Positions 6,548-13,240 of a stretch of DNA of 17,766 bases are shown one piece after another. A program made the translations under genes and the position numbers. A model generated the notes under the pieces. The model was not told the DNA's origin. It saw only the letters and a list, made by a program, of their open reading frames with translations, and did not search any database. Every line of letters starts with the position of its first letter. Positions within the stretch are counted from its first letter, which is position 1. This stretch comes from SIG469 sp964384255 (GTDB taxonomy: Bacteria > Bacillota > Clostridia > Oscillospirales > Oscillospiraceae), in assembly GCA_964384255.1 (NCBI GenBank), contig CAYLKH010000046.1, positions 1 to 17,766 of the forward strand. Direction: 5' to 3'.

Positions 6548-6630
6548 AGCTGCCATTTCAGTAGTTACCAATGGCCATTCCCCGGAGGCCTGTCCTCCGG
6601 GGAGCGGCCGGTGATATGACAATGGCAGCT
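6548..6630 (+). terminator. Nested hairpin between beta-helix gene and peptidase gene
   Basis: Three structures nest in this 111-base gap: an outer 10-bp pair AGCTGCCATT/AATGGCAGCT (6548-6557/6621-6630), a 10-base palindrome AATGGCCATT (6570-6579) that could also pair with the outer arms, and an inner perfect 9-bp GC hairpin CCCCGGAGG/CCTCCGGGG (6580-6588/6594-6602). Only GTTT follows the outer stem. It could be a weak terminator, an mRNA-end stabiliser or an attenuator before the peptidase gene. The competing pairings are what can be seen; the role is inferred. Confidence 0.45.
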
Positions 6631-6654
6631 GTTTCACAAAAATGGAGTCGATTT

Positions 6655-8340
6655 ATGAAAGTATCACAGTTACCATACGAGCGCGTTACTCTGGAAACCA
6701 TGACTGAGGGCCTGAACCTGGCTATCGATCAGGTGAAAAAGGCCGAAACCGTTGAGGCCATTTTGGCCGCCAGAGAAAAATATAACGCACTTTTCACCGA
6801 ATTCCATACCGCCGCTTCCCTCGCCCACATGAGATACACCATCAACACCGTGGACGAATTTTACATTGGCGAGATGGAATATTACGACGAGATCACCCCC
6901 ACCATCGAAAGCCTGAATCTGGAATACATCAACGCCATGCTGGAAAGCCCCCTGCGCACTCAGGTGGAAAAAGAGCTGTCGCCGGTCATTTTCAAAAGCT
7001 ACGAGGTTCAGTCCAGGGCCATTTCTCCCGAAATAGTTGAGGATATGGTGGAAGAAAACAAACTGACCATGGAATATTCCAGGCTGATGGCCGCTATGGA
7101 ATTTGAGTTCCGTGGGGAGAAAATGCCCCGGGCCATGCTGATGAAATACGCCAAGGACGACGACCGGGAAACCCGTCGCGAATGCTACGAGGTTCTGGGC
7201 CGGGGTCTTGCTCAGCACAGCCAGGAGCTGGACGACATTTATGACCGTCTTGTCCACGTTCGCGACCGCATGGCAAAGAAAATGGGATACAAAAACTTTG
7301 TGGAGCTGGGCTATTACCGCATGGGCCGCCTGTGCTACGACGAGACTATGGTCAAACAGTTCCGTCAGAACGTTCTGACCGATATCGCCCCTGTAGTCGC
7401 CCGACTGAAAAAAGAAAACGGCAAAGCCCTGGGTATCGACGAGCTGATGTTCTACGACGACGGCGTTATCTGCCCCGGCGGTGACCCCAGGCCCGGAACC
7501 AAAGAAGAAATTTTCAGCGCCGCAAAGCAGATGTATCACGAGATGGGTCCGGAAACCGACGCGTTTTTCACCATGATGCTGGAAAACGACGCCTTTGACG
7601 TAGAATCCCGCATGAACAAATGGGGCGGCGGCTACTGCACCTCCTTCCCAAAATATAACCAGCCCTTTATCCTCGCCAACTTCAACGGCACTGCCGGAGA
7701 CGTAGACGTTGTTACCCACGAGGCCGGTCACGCCTTTGCTGATTACATGAACTGCGGCAACCGCTTTTACAACGAGCTGAACGTCGGCCCCATGGAAACT
7801 GCCGAGGTCCATTCCATGTCCATGGAATGCTTTGCATGGAAATATATGGACAAATTTTTCGGCGACGATGCGGGGAAATACCGCTATATGCACGCTATGG
7901 ACAATCTGGCGTTTATCCCCTATGGCGTTATTGTGGACGAATTCCAGCATATTGTATACGAGAATCCCGACATGACTCCCGCTCAGCGGAAGGAAGCCTA
8001 TCTGGAGCTGGAAAAGAAGTATCGCCCCTATCTGTCTTTCGACGGGATCCCCTATCTGGAAGAAGGCACCCGTTGGCAGTATCAGATGCATATTTACGAA
8101 TCCCCCTTTTATTACATCGACTACTGTCTGGCTCAGGTGACGGCATTGCAGTTCCTGCTGCTTTCTCAGCAGGATTATGACGATGCCTTTGCCCGTTATT
8201 TCCGTTTCCTGTCCACCGGCGGCGAAAAGGTATTTACCGACCTGCTTAAGGACGCCGGACTCAGCTCTCCCTTTGAGGCCGGTTCTCTCAGCGGACTGGC
8301 GAAGGATATGGAAGCGCTTATTGAAAAAATAAGGATTTAG
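6655..8340 (+). CDS. M3-family oligoendopeptidase (PepF-like)
   Basis: The protein has 561 residues from ATG 6655, with GGAG seven bases upstream; the open frame runs further upstream only through the hairpin region. The zinc-binding motif HEAGH is at residues 355-359 (V-V-T-H-E-A-G-H-A-F), followed by G-P-M-E-T-A-E-V-H-S-M-S-M-E, which supplies the third, glutamate ligand in the M3 fold. The C-terminal segment (Y-Q-M-H-I-Y-E-S-P-F-Y-Y-I-D-Y) is typical of M3B enzymes. The length fits the family (~560-600). There is no signal peptide, so it probably degrades short oligopeptides in the cytoplasm using zinc. No own promoter was obvious, so partial read-through from the beta-helix gene is possible. 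Confidence 0.93.
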   Translation: MKVSQLPYERVTLETMTEGLNLAIDQVKKAETVEAILAAREKYNALFTEFHTAASLAHMRYTINTVDEFYIGEMEYYDEITPTIESLNLEYINAMLESPLRTQVEKELSPVIFKSYEVQSRAISPEIVEDMVEENKLTMEYSRLMAAMEFEFRGEKMPRAMLMKYAKDDDRETRRECYEVLGRGLAQHSQELDDIYDRLVHVRDRMAKKMGYKNFVELGYYRMGRLCYDETMVKQFRQNVLTDIAPVVARLKKENGKALGIDELMFYDDGVICPGGDPRPGTKEEIFSAAKQMYHEMGPETDAFFTMMLENDAFDVESRMNKWGGGYCTSFPKYNQPFILANFNGTAGDVDVVTHEAGHAFADYMNCGNRFYNELNVGPMETAEVHSMSMECFAWKYMDKFFGDDAGKYRYMHAMDNLAFIPYGVIVDEFQHIVYENPDMTPAQRKEAYLELEKKYRPYLSFDGIPYLEEGTRWQYQMHIYESPFYYIDYCLAQVTALQFLLLSQQDYDDAFARYFRFLSTGGEKVFTDLLKDAGLSSPFEAGSLSGLAKDMEALIEKIRI

Positions 8341-8382
8341 AGATCAGGGTTCGATAAGGGAAGCGAGTGCGCATTAAGGGAC

Positions 8383-8397
8383 GAGAGAACAGAGAAC
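8383..8397 (+). repeat. Heptad repeat fragment
   Basis: Reads GAGAGAACAGAGAAC and stands 13 bases before REP-like copy E, the same order and orientation as the heptad run before copy F at 10277-10308 and the minus-strand run beside copy D. Confidence 0.5.
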
Positions 8398-8409
8398 TAT
8401 CATTCATCT

Positions 8410-8454
8410 GTCATTGCGAGGAGGCCGCAGGCCGACGTGACTATCTCACCCCTT
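8410..8454 (+). repeat. REP-like repeat copy E
   Basis: GTCATTGCGAGGAGGCCGC, A, GGCCGACGTG, then ATCTCACCCCTTG. It differs from copy F at only a few positions; one is a change within the usual GTGGCAATCTC end (here GTGACTATCTC). The core GGCC-gca-GGCC can form a small stem. Confidence 0.7.
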
Positions 8455-8611
8455 GTGTGATTGAGTAGTACCGATAAAGCGAAGAACTACCCTTTGTGGA
8501 TACTGACCCCTGACCCCTGATTTCTTTAGCAACTTACCCTGAAACGAATCAACTGGAGATTTTAGATTACTTTAAACTGATCAGAGTTACTTAAACTTAC
8601 GAGGAACACTA

Positions 8612-9037
8612 TTGAAAAACATTGCATTTTTTCTGACCCCAAAGCAGAATGTTGCCTGCCTGTATGACGACTTTACCCTTCGGCAGGGGCTTGAAAAGCT
8701 TAAATATCACGGCTATACCGCCATCCCCGTTATCGACAGGGACAACAAATACATAGGCACCGTAAGCGAAGGGGACTTTCTGTGGCACATAGTCAAGGTG
8801 GAGGGCATGAGATCGGTCACCATGGCCGACATGGAAGACCTTTATGTCAAAGATATCCTCCGCCAGGGCTACAACCCTCCGGTGGATATCTCCACCGGCA
8901 TGGACGAGCTGTTAAACAGCGCCATGAACCAGAACTTTATCCCTGTCGTGGACGATCTGGGTTCCTTTATCGGCATCGTTACCCGCAAGGATATTATCAA
9001 ATATTTCAGTTCGCAGGATACTGCGCCGGAGATTTGA
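8612..9037 (+). CDS. Tandem CBS-domain protein (DarB/CbpB-like architecture)
   Basis: A stand-alone 141-residue pair of CBS domains: residues ~18-60 (G-Y-T-A-I-P-V-I-D...Y-I-G-T-V-S-E-G-D-F) and ~74-135 (N-F-I-P-V-V-D-D-L-G-S-F-I-G-I-V-T-R-K-D). The start is TTG at 8612, seven bases after GAGG; no ATG precedes the first domain. CBS pairs bind adenine nucleotides. Small stand-alone pairs of this size in Firmicutes include c-di-AMP receptors such as DarB, but the ligand here cannot be told from sequence reading. It is followed after two bases by the CapA-like lipoprotein gene, so the two are almost certainly cotranscribed. Cytoplasmic; no membrane segment. Confidence 0.88.
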   Translation: MKNIAFFLTPKQNVACLYDDFTLRQGLEKLKYHGYTAIPVIDRDNKYIGTVSEGDFLWHIVKVEGMRSVTMADMEDLYVKDILRQGYNPPVDISTGMDELLNSAMNQNFIPVVDDLGSFIGIVTRKDIIKYFSSQDTAPEI

Positions 9038-9039
9038 CC

Positions 9040-10299
9040 ATGAAAAAACTGCTTCTGGCGATCATCGTTCTGTCAGCGCTGCTGGCAGGCTGCGGCACAG
9101 GCGCCCCTTCGGAGACTGCGGCCCCAGCTTCGTCCGAACCCTCTCCGGAGATCTCCCAGACAATACAGGCCGCTCCCGCCGAATCGCCAAAACCCACCGC
9201 CACCCCGGGAGTTACGCTGATAACCCCGCCGGTCATTGAGGACGAACCCCTGCCGTCGCCGGAACCGGAACCGGAACCGGAACCGGAGCAGAACAAAACC
9301 GTGACATTCCTGGCTGTGGGGGACAATATTCTCCACAACACCGTTATGGATTCCGGCAAAAAGAGCGACGGCACCTATGATTTTCGCGAGTTTTACGAAG
9401 ACATTTCCGACCTGATATCCGCGGCCGATCTGGCGGCGGTGAATCAGGAATGTCCCCTGGTGTACGACAGCTCCCAATACAGCAACTATCCCCAGTTCGG
9501 TTGCCCTACGGCTATTGCCGACGCTCTGGTGGACGCGGGATTTGACATCGTTACCATGGCGTCCAACCATGTGTGCGACAAGGGAGACACCGGTATACTG
9601 GACAGCGTGGATTATTTTCGTAATAATTTTCCAGATATCGCCCTTTTGGGTATCCGGGATACCCAGGCATCTTCTGTAAGCTATGTTGAGAAAAACGGGA
9701 TCACCATCGCCCTGCTGAACTATACCTATGGCTACAACGGCTACGGCCCCAGCCAGAGCTGGATGGCCGATTCTCTTGGGGACGAGGCTGCTATTGCGGC
9801 CTGTATGGCCGAAGCGGAGGAAAATGCGGATTGCACCATAGTTTTTCTCCATGCAGGCACCGAGTATTCCCACGAGCCTGACGCATCCCAGAAAAAATGG
9901 TTCGGCTTTTTTGCCGACAACGGGGCCGATGCCATTATCGGCACCCATCCCCACGTGCTTCAACCCATAGAGATCATCACCGCGTCCGATGGCCGTGAAG
10001 TGCCGGTGTGGTGGTCACTGGGAAATTTTCTGTCCCATCAGCTGGATGCTGAACGATGGCTGGGCGGTATGGCGACCTTTGACATAGTGATGGAAGACGG
10101 TCAGGTCACCATCCAGAATCCCCAGCTTACACCGACCTTTACCTACATATATTACGAAGGCTCCCGGTGCTGCTTCCGCTCCATTCTGCTTAAGGACCTG
10201 ACCGACGAAATGGTCGATGCCAGCTACTATAAGTCATATTATGGCAGCGTGGATGCACTGTGGAAAACTGTTGAGCAGATAACAGAGAACAGAGAATAG
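9040..10299 (+). CDS. CapA-family lipoprotein (poly-gamma-glutamate synthesis type metallophosphatase fold)
   Basis: The 419-residue lipoprotein starts at ATG 9040, eight bases after GGAG that lies in the end of the CBS gene. Residues 1-18 are a lipoprotein signal ending L-L-A-G-C with Cys18 as lipid attachment site. Residues ~20-86 are a Pro/Ser/Ala/Glu-rich linker ending in a run of E-P dipeptides coded by a 6-base tandem repeat. The catalytic-type domain starts near 88 with V-T-F-L-A-V-G-D-N and shows N-Q-E-C-P-L, A-S-N-H-V-C-D-K-G, H-A-G-T-E-Y and G-T-H-P-H-V, the metal-site motifs of the PGA_cap/CapA group. No capB/capC genes lie beside it, so true polyglutamate synthesis is doubtful; a role in envelope polymer handling is more cautious. 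The last seven residues (Q-I-T-E-N-R-E) and stop are coded by a dispersed heptad repeat. Confidence 0.9.
   Translation: MKKLLLAIIVLSALLAGCGTGAPSETAAPASSEPSPEISQTIQAAPAESPKPTATPGVTLITPPVIEDEPLPSPEPEPEPEPEQNKTVTFLAVGDNILHNTVMDSGKKSDGTYDFREFYEDISDLISAADLAAVNQECPLVYDSSQYSNYPQFGCPTAIADALVDAGFDIVTMASNHVCDKGDTGILDSVDYFRNNFPDIALLGIRDTQASSVSYVEKNGITIALLNYTYGYNGYGPSQSWMADSLGDEAAIAACMAEAEENADCTIVFLHAGTEYSHEPDASQKKWFGFFADNGADAIIGTHPHVLQPIEIITASDGREVPVWWSLGNFLSHQLDAERWLGGMATFDIVMEDGQVTIQNPQLTPTFTYIYYEGSRCCFRSILLKDLTDEMVDASYYKSYYGSVDALWKTVEQITENRE
9259..9287 (+). repeat. Hexanucleotide tandem repeat in CapA-like linker
   Basis: About four copies of CCGGAA encode consecutive Glu-Pro pairs. Copy changes would lengthen or shorten the wall-spanning linker by two residues at a time without a frameshift. 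Confidence 0.65.
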
Positions 10300-10308
10300 A
10301 GAACAGAT
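10277..10308 (+). repeat. Heptad repeat array overlapping a gene end
   Basis: Four consecutive heptads can be read: TAACAGA, GAACAGA, GAATAGA, GAACAGA. The TAG inside the third heptad (10297-10299) is the stop codon of the CapA-like gene. REP-like copy F follows 12 bases later. Confidence 0.65.
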
Positions 10309-10320
10309 ATCCCCACCATT

Positions 10321-10365
10321 GTCATTGCGAGGAGGCCGCTGGCCGACGTGGCAATCTCACCCCTT
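10321..10365 (+). repeat. REP-like repeat copy F
   Basis: GTCATTGCGAGGAGGCCGC, T, GGCCGACGTG, GCAATCTCACCCCTTG. It is nearly identical to copy E and lies between two inverted heptad arrays (10277-10308 and 10447-10490). Confidence 0.7.
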
Positions 10366-10428
10366 GCCCAATGAAGAAACTAAATTTCAAACCCACAGAC
10401 TTGAAGCTGCTGAGAAAAACTGAGATCC

Positions 10429-10490
10429 GTGCCGCAGGCACTCATCATCTGTTATCTGTACTCTGTTATCTGTATATCTGTACTCTGAAT
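10429..10490 (-). repeat. Hairpin plus heptad repeat module, copy 2
   Basis: GTGCC-gca-GGCAC (10429-10441) is followed by about six TCTGTTA/TCTGTAC-type heptads, ending near CTCTGAATCCCCC. It is the same module as at 4020-4061 but with more heptads, so the heptad number varies between copies. On the minus strand the units read TAACAGA/GTACAGA. Confidence 0.6.
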
Positions 10491-10521
10491 CCCCCGAATT
10501 CTGACTGGAAAGGTGAACATT

Positions 10522-12450
10522 ATGCACGATATTTATCCAAATCTGCTTTCTCCCCTACAGGTGGGAAATGTAATTTTGAAAAACAGGATGATAACTCCCC
10601 CCAGCGAACCCCATTTTGCCAGCGCGGACGAAAACTTCCCCTCTGACAACCTTATTGAATGTTATGCTCAGCGGGCAAGGGGCGGTGCCGCCATTGTCAC
10701 CTGCGACGGCAACAGCTTTGGCCCACGCAAGGGCGGCAACGGATGGGACGCTTCTGACGCCGACGCTCAGCATTATATGGCCCAGATGGCTGACGCTGTC
10801 CATTATTACGGAGCAAAGGCCCACGGCGTGATTATGATGTTCTCCCCACCGGGGATGGACGTTTCTGCCGGCGCCCCCACTATCCGCATGATGCCCGGCA
10901 GCAAGGCTCAGCCCACCTCTGACAGCCGGGAGATACCCACCCAGCAGCTTTATGAAATGATAGAAAAGTACGCCCAGCTGGCCAAAAACATGGCTGACTG
11001 CGGTTTTGACGGAACATATATCCATATGTCCTATCGCATGGTCCTGCTGGGAAGGATGCTTTCGCCCATCACCAACAGGCGTACCGACGAATTTGGCGGC
11101 AGCTTTGAAAACCGTATCCGCTTCCCCCTGCTGCTGTGCAAACGCATCAAGGAGCTTTGCGGCAAAAATTTCCTGATCGAAGCCTCCATTTCCGGCCACG
11201 ATATTGAGCCGGAGGGCTGGAGCCTTGACGACACGGTCAACTTTGCCCGGGCGGCGGAAGGGCTGATCGACATCCTTACCATCCGCTCTCAGGAGCTGGA
11301 CAACCAGCATCCCACCGGTTTTGCCAAAAGCCGCACTCCATTCCTCTATATGGCCGAGCATATCAAAAAGGCCGGTGTCAAGATAGCTATCGCCGCTTCT
11401 GCCGGTTTCTTTGACCCGGACGACTGCGAGGCGGCCATAGCCTCCGGCAAGGCCGACCTGCTGTCCATGGCCAGGGCCTACGTTTCCAACCCCAACTATG
11501 GCCGTCTGCTTCAGGAGGGCAGGGCTGACGATATCGTTCCCTGTCTGCGCTGCAACAAATGTCACACCGCCAACCACAACCTTACGGTCTGCGTGGTCAA
11601 CCCCAGATTCGCCGCGGAAAAAACTGCCGATCGCCGTATCGTTCCTGTAGACAGGGTCAAAAATGTTGCCATCGTTGGCGGCGGCCCTGCCGGTATGAAG
11701 GCGGCTATCACCGCTGCGGAGCGTGGTCATAAGGTGACCATTTATGAAAAGAACGACCATCTGGGCGGTATGATCGACCATTCCCGTTACGCTGCCTTCA
11801 AATGGCCCATGCTCAACCTTTTAAAATACTTTGAGCGCAAGGTCATGGAAAACCCCAACATCACCGTACATCTGGACTGCGAGATCGAGCCTGACACCCT
11901 GGAAGCAAAGGGATATGACGTGGTGCTGGCCGCTGTTGGCTCAACACCGATCGTTCCCCCCATCCCCGGCATCGAAGCCGCCATTCCCGCTGTTAAAGCC
12001 TTTGGCAACGAGGAGTTCATTGACGAAAACGTGGTCATTATCGGTGGCGGCGAGATCGGCGTCGAGACCGGTCTGCACCTGGCTCAGAAGGGCAAAAAGG
12101 TCACCATCATCGAAATGAAGGACGTTGTGGCCGAAGAAGCCAGGCGTGTCCACTATTACAATATGTTCATCGACGCTGTGGAAGAATACGCCGACAGCCT
12201 GAAAATAATTCTCAAAGCCACCTGTACCGGCATAGCCGACGGCTGCGTCAGCTATAAGGACGAAAACGGCGAGGAACATTCTGTCAAGGCCGGAACGGTC
12301 CTGCTGGCTGCCGGTATGCGGGCCAACACCTCCGCCGCCATGAAATACGCCGGATGCGGCAGGCAGTTCTTCGCCATCGGCGACTGCGGCCAGATGGGCA
12401 ATCTGCAAACCGCTATCCGCCAGGGCTATCAGATAGCCAACACCTTCTGA
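10522..12450 (+). CDS. Flavin oxidoreductase, old-yellow-enzyme barrel fused to FAD/NAD domains
   Basis: The 642-residue protein starts at ATG 10522, seven bases after AAAGGTG; a GTG nine bases earlier overlaps that site. Residues 1-~335 are an OYE-type FMN barrel (L-L-S-P-L-Q-V-G-N-V-I-L-K-N-R; L-S-P-I-T-N-R-R-T-D-E-F-G-G-S-F-E-N-R). Cysteines 341, 344, 347 and 357 (C-L-R-C-N-K-C, then C-V-V-N-P-R) form a likely [4Fe-4S] site. Residues ~378-415 hold an FAD motif G-G-G-P-A-G with following E-K-N and G-G-M-I, and ~505-540 an NAD(P)H motif G-G-G-E-I-G. The end has A-I-G-D-C. This is the trimethylamine dehydrogenase / 2,4-dienoyl-CoA reductase / enoate reductase layout. Oddly, the active-site stretch reads H-M-S-Y-R-M instead of the usual H-x-x-H-G-Y, and the usual Q-L-x-H-x-G-R is replaced around M-M-F-S-P-P-G, so the substrate is unknown. 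Cytoplasmic. Confidence 0.92.
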   Translation: MHDIYPNLLSPLQVGNVILKNRMITPPSEPHFASADENFPSDNLIECYAQRARGGAAIVTCDGNSFGPRKGGNGWDASDADAQHYMAQMADAVHYYGAKAHGVIMMFSPPGMDVSAGAPTIRMMPGSKAQPTSDSREIPTQQLYEMIEKYAQLAKNMADCGFDGTYIHMSYRMVLLGRMLSPITNRRTDEFGGSFENRIRFPLLLCKRIKELCGKNFLIEASISGHDIEPEGWSLDDTVNFARAAEGLIDILTIRSQELDNQHPTGFAKSRTPFLYMAEHIKKAGVKIAIAASAGFFDPDDCEAAIASGKADLLSMARAYVSNPNYGRLLQEGRADDIVPCLRCNKCHTANHNLTVCVVNPRFAAEKTADRRIVPVDRVKNVAIVGGGPAGMKAAITAAERGHKVTIYEKNDHLGGMIDHSRYAAFKWPMLNLLKYFERKVMENPNITVHLDCEIEPDTLEAKGYDVVLAAVGSTPIVPPIPGIEAAIPAVKAFGNEEFIDENVVIIGGGEIGVETGLHLAQKGKKVTIIEMKDVVAEEARRVHYYNMFIDAVEEYADSLKIILKATCTGIADGCVSYKDENGEEHSVKAGTVLLAAGMRANTSAAMKYAGCGRQFFAIGDCGQMGNLQTAIRQGYQIANTF

Positions 12451-12468
12451 TTTTTTCTTCAGCTCATC

Positions 12469-12501
12469 ATACCGGGGCGGTCAGTCTGGCCGCTCCGGTA
12501 T
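12469..12501 (+). terminator. Hairpin after the flavoenzyme gene
   Basis: A 12-bp stem (12469-12480 with 12490-12501, one G-T wobble) closes a 9-nt loop 18 bases after the stop codon. The following bases (ATTCTTATCC) are only moderately T-rich, so termination strength is uncertain. Position between two genes with a fresh promoter right after it supports a terminator. Confidence 0.6.
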
Positions 12502-12520
12502 ATTCTTATCCGCCTGCCCT

Positions 12521-12549
12521 TTGACTACAGTCTGTTTTTTTCGTATACT
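12521..12549 (+). promoter_or_regulatory. Sigma-A-type promoter for yfcE
   Basis: TTGACT (12521-12526), 17-bp spacer, TATACT (12544-12549). Both hexamers match five of six consensus positions and the spacer is optimal. Initiation near 12556 would give a short leader with AGGAGGT at 12567-12573. Confidence 0.75.
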
Positions 12550-12583
12550 GTATCCAGCTTGCACTCAGGAGGTATGTTTTTTT

Positions 12584-13129
12584 ATGCTGCTAATGATAGC
12601 GTCTGATATTCACGGCTCGGCCTGCTTCTGCGAAAGTATGCTCAGCGCCTTCCACCGGGAAAAAGCCGGTCGGCTCCTGCTGCTGGGCGACCTGTTGTAC
12701 CACGGGCCGCGCAACGACCTTCCCCGAGGATATGACCCCAAGAGGGTAACGGCTCTTTTAAACCGGGAAAAAGACAATATTCTCTGCGTCCGGGGCAATT
12801 GCGACACCGAGGTGGACCAGATGGTTCTGGACTTTCCCATAATGGCAGATTACTGCATACTGGACCATGGCCAACGGCTCATATACGCCACCCATGGCCA
12901 CCGGTACAATGTGACCTCGCCGCCGCCACTCCGGCCGGGGGATATTCTGCTGGGCGGACACACCCATGTTCCCACATGGCAAAGCTTCGGCAACGGCAAC
13001 CTGTATCTCAATCCCGGCTCGGTTTCTATCCCAAAGGACGGAAGTCCTAACAGCTATATGCTGCTCAGCCCCCACAAAGCCATCTGGAAAACTCTTGACG
13101 GCGAGGAATTCTCCGGGCTGGACCTTTGA
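12584..13129 (+). CDS. yfcE: YfcE-type metallophosphoesterase
   Basis: The 181-residue protein starts at ATG 12584, ten bases after AGGAGGT. It follows the E. coli YfcE pattern closely and is nearly the same length (184): S-D-I-H-G-S near the N-terminus, L-L-G-D-L-L-Y-H-G-P-R-N-D-L-P, V-R-G-N-C-D-T-E-V-D-Q-M, T-H-G-H, G-G-H-T-H-V-P and N-P-G-S-V-S-I-P-K. These supply the Asp/His/Asn ligands of the two-metal site (usually manganese). E. coli YfcE hydrolyses phosphodiester model substrates; the natural substrate is not settled. Cytoplasmic, transcribed from its own promoter. A start further upstream in the same frame would read through the promoter and is rejected. Confidence 0.94.
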   Translation: MLLMIASDIHGSACFCESMLSAFHREKAGRLLLLGDLLYHGPRNDLPRGYDPKRVTALLNREKDNILCVRGNCDTEVDQMVLDFPIMADYCILDHGQRLIYATHGHRYNVTSPPPLRPGDILLGGHTHVPTWQSFGNGNLYLNPGSVSIPKDGSPNSYMLLSPHKAIWKTLDGEEFSGLDL

Positions 13130-13177
13130 TATAATTCCATATTTGACACATTTTTGCCTTATTTGCCATATTTGCGC

Positions 13178-13206
13178 TTGACTTTGACACACTCTTCCCC
13201 CATAAT
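13178..13206 (+). promoter_or_regulatory. Probable promoter for the acyltransferase gene
   Basis: TTGACT (13178-13183), 17-bp spacer, CATAAT (13201-13206). A second TTGACA overlaps at 13184-13189 and a third lies at 13143-13148, both within a repeated TTTGACACA context. The optimal spacing makes the first the best choice. Confidence 0.6.
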
Positions 13207-13240
13207 TGTCATTGTGACATTTATGTGAAGGAGCGTGCCT

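Larger units (their letters stand above)
8341..8611. other. Intergenic repeat-bearing gap
   Basis: The 271 bases between the peptidase and the CBS-domain gene contain no gene. They hold a heptad fragment (GAGAGAACAGAGAAC, 8383-8397), REP-like copy E (8410-8454) and a double ACCCCTG motif near 8506-8519. The last ~80 bases are A/T-rich and probably contain the promoter of the CBS-domain gene, but no hexamer pair was convincing. Confidence 0.5.
10300..10521. other. Intergenic repeat-bearing gap
   Basis: The 222 bases between the CapA-like and flavoenzyme genes hold the rest of a forward heptad array, REP-like copy F, a GTGCC/GGCAC hairpin with inverted heptads (10429-10490), and the ribosome site of the next gene. 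No clear promoter pair was seen; an open frame at 10371-10646 is a repeat-derived shadow. Confidence 0.55.

Noticed and set aside
9040..10299. Capsule (poly-gamma-glutamate) biosynthesis operon.
   Set aside because: Only a CapA-like protein is present. No CapB ligase or CapC gene is visible in the neighbourhood, so the pathway cannot be claimed.
10371..10646. A 91-codon open frame before and into the flavoenzyme gene.
   Set aside because: It reads through the heptad repeats, lacks a ribosome site and overlaps the start of a certain gene in another frame.
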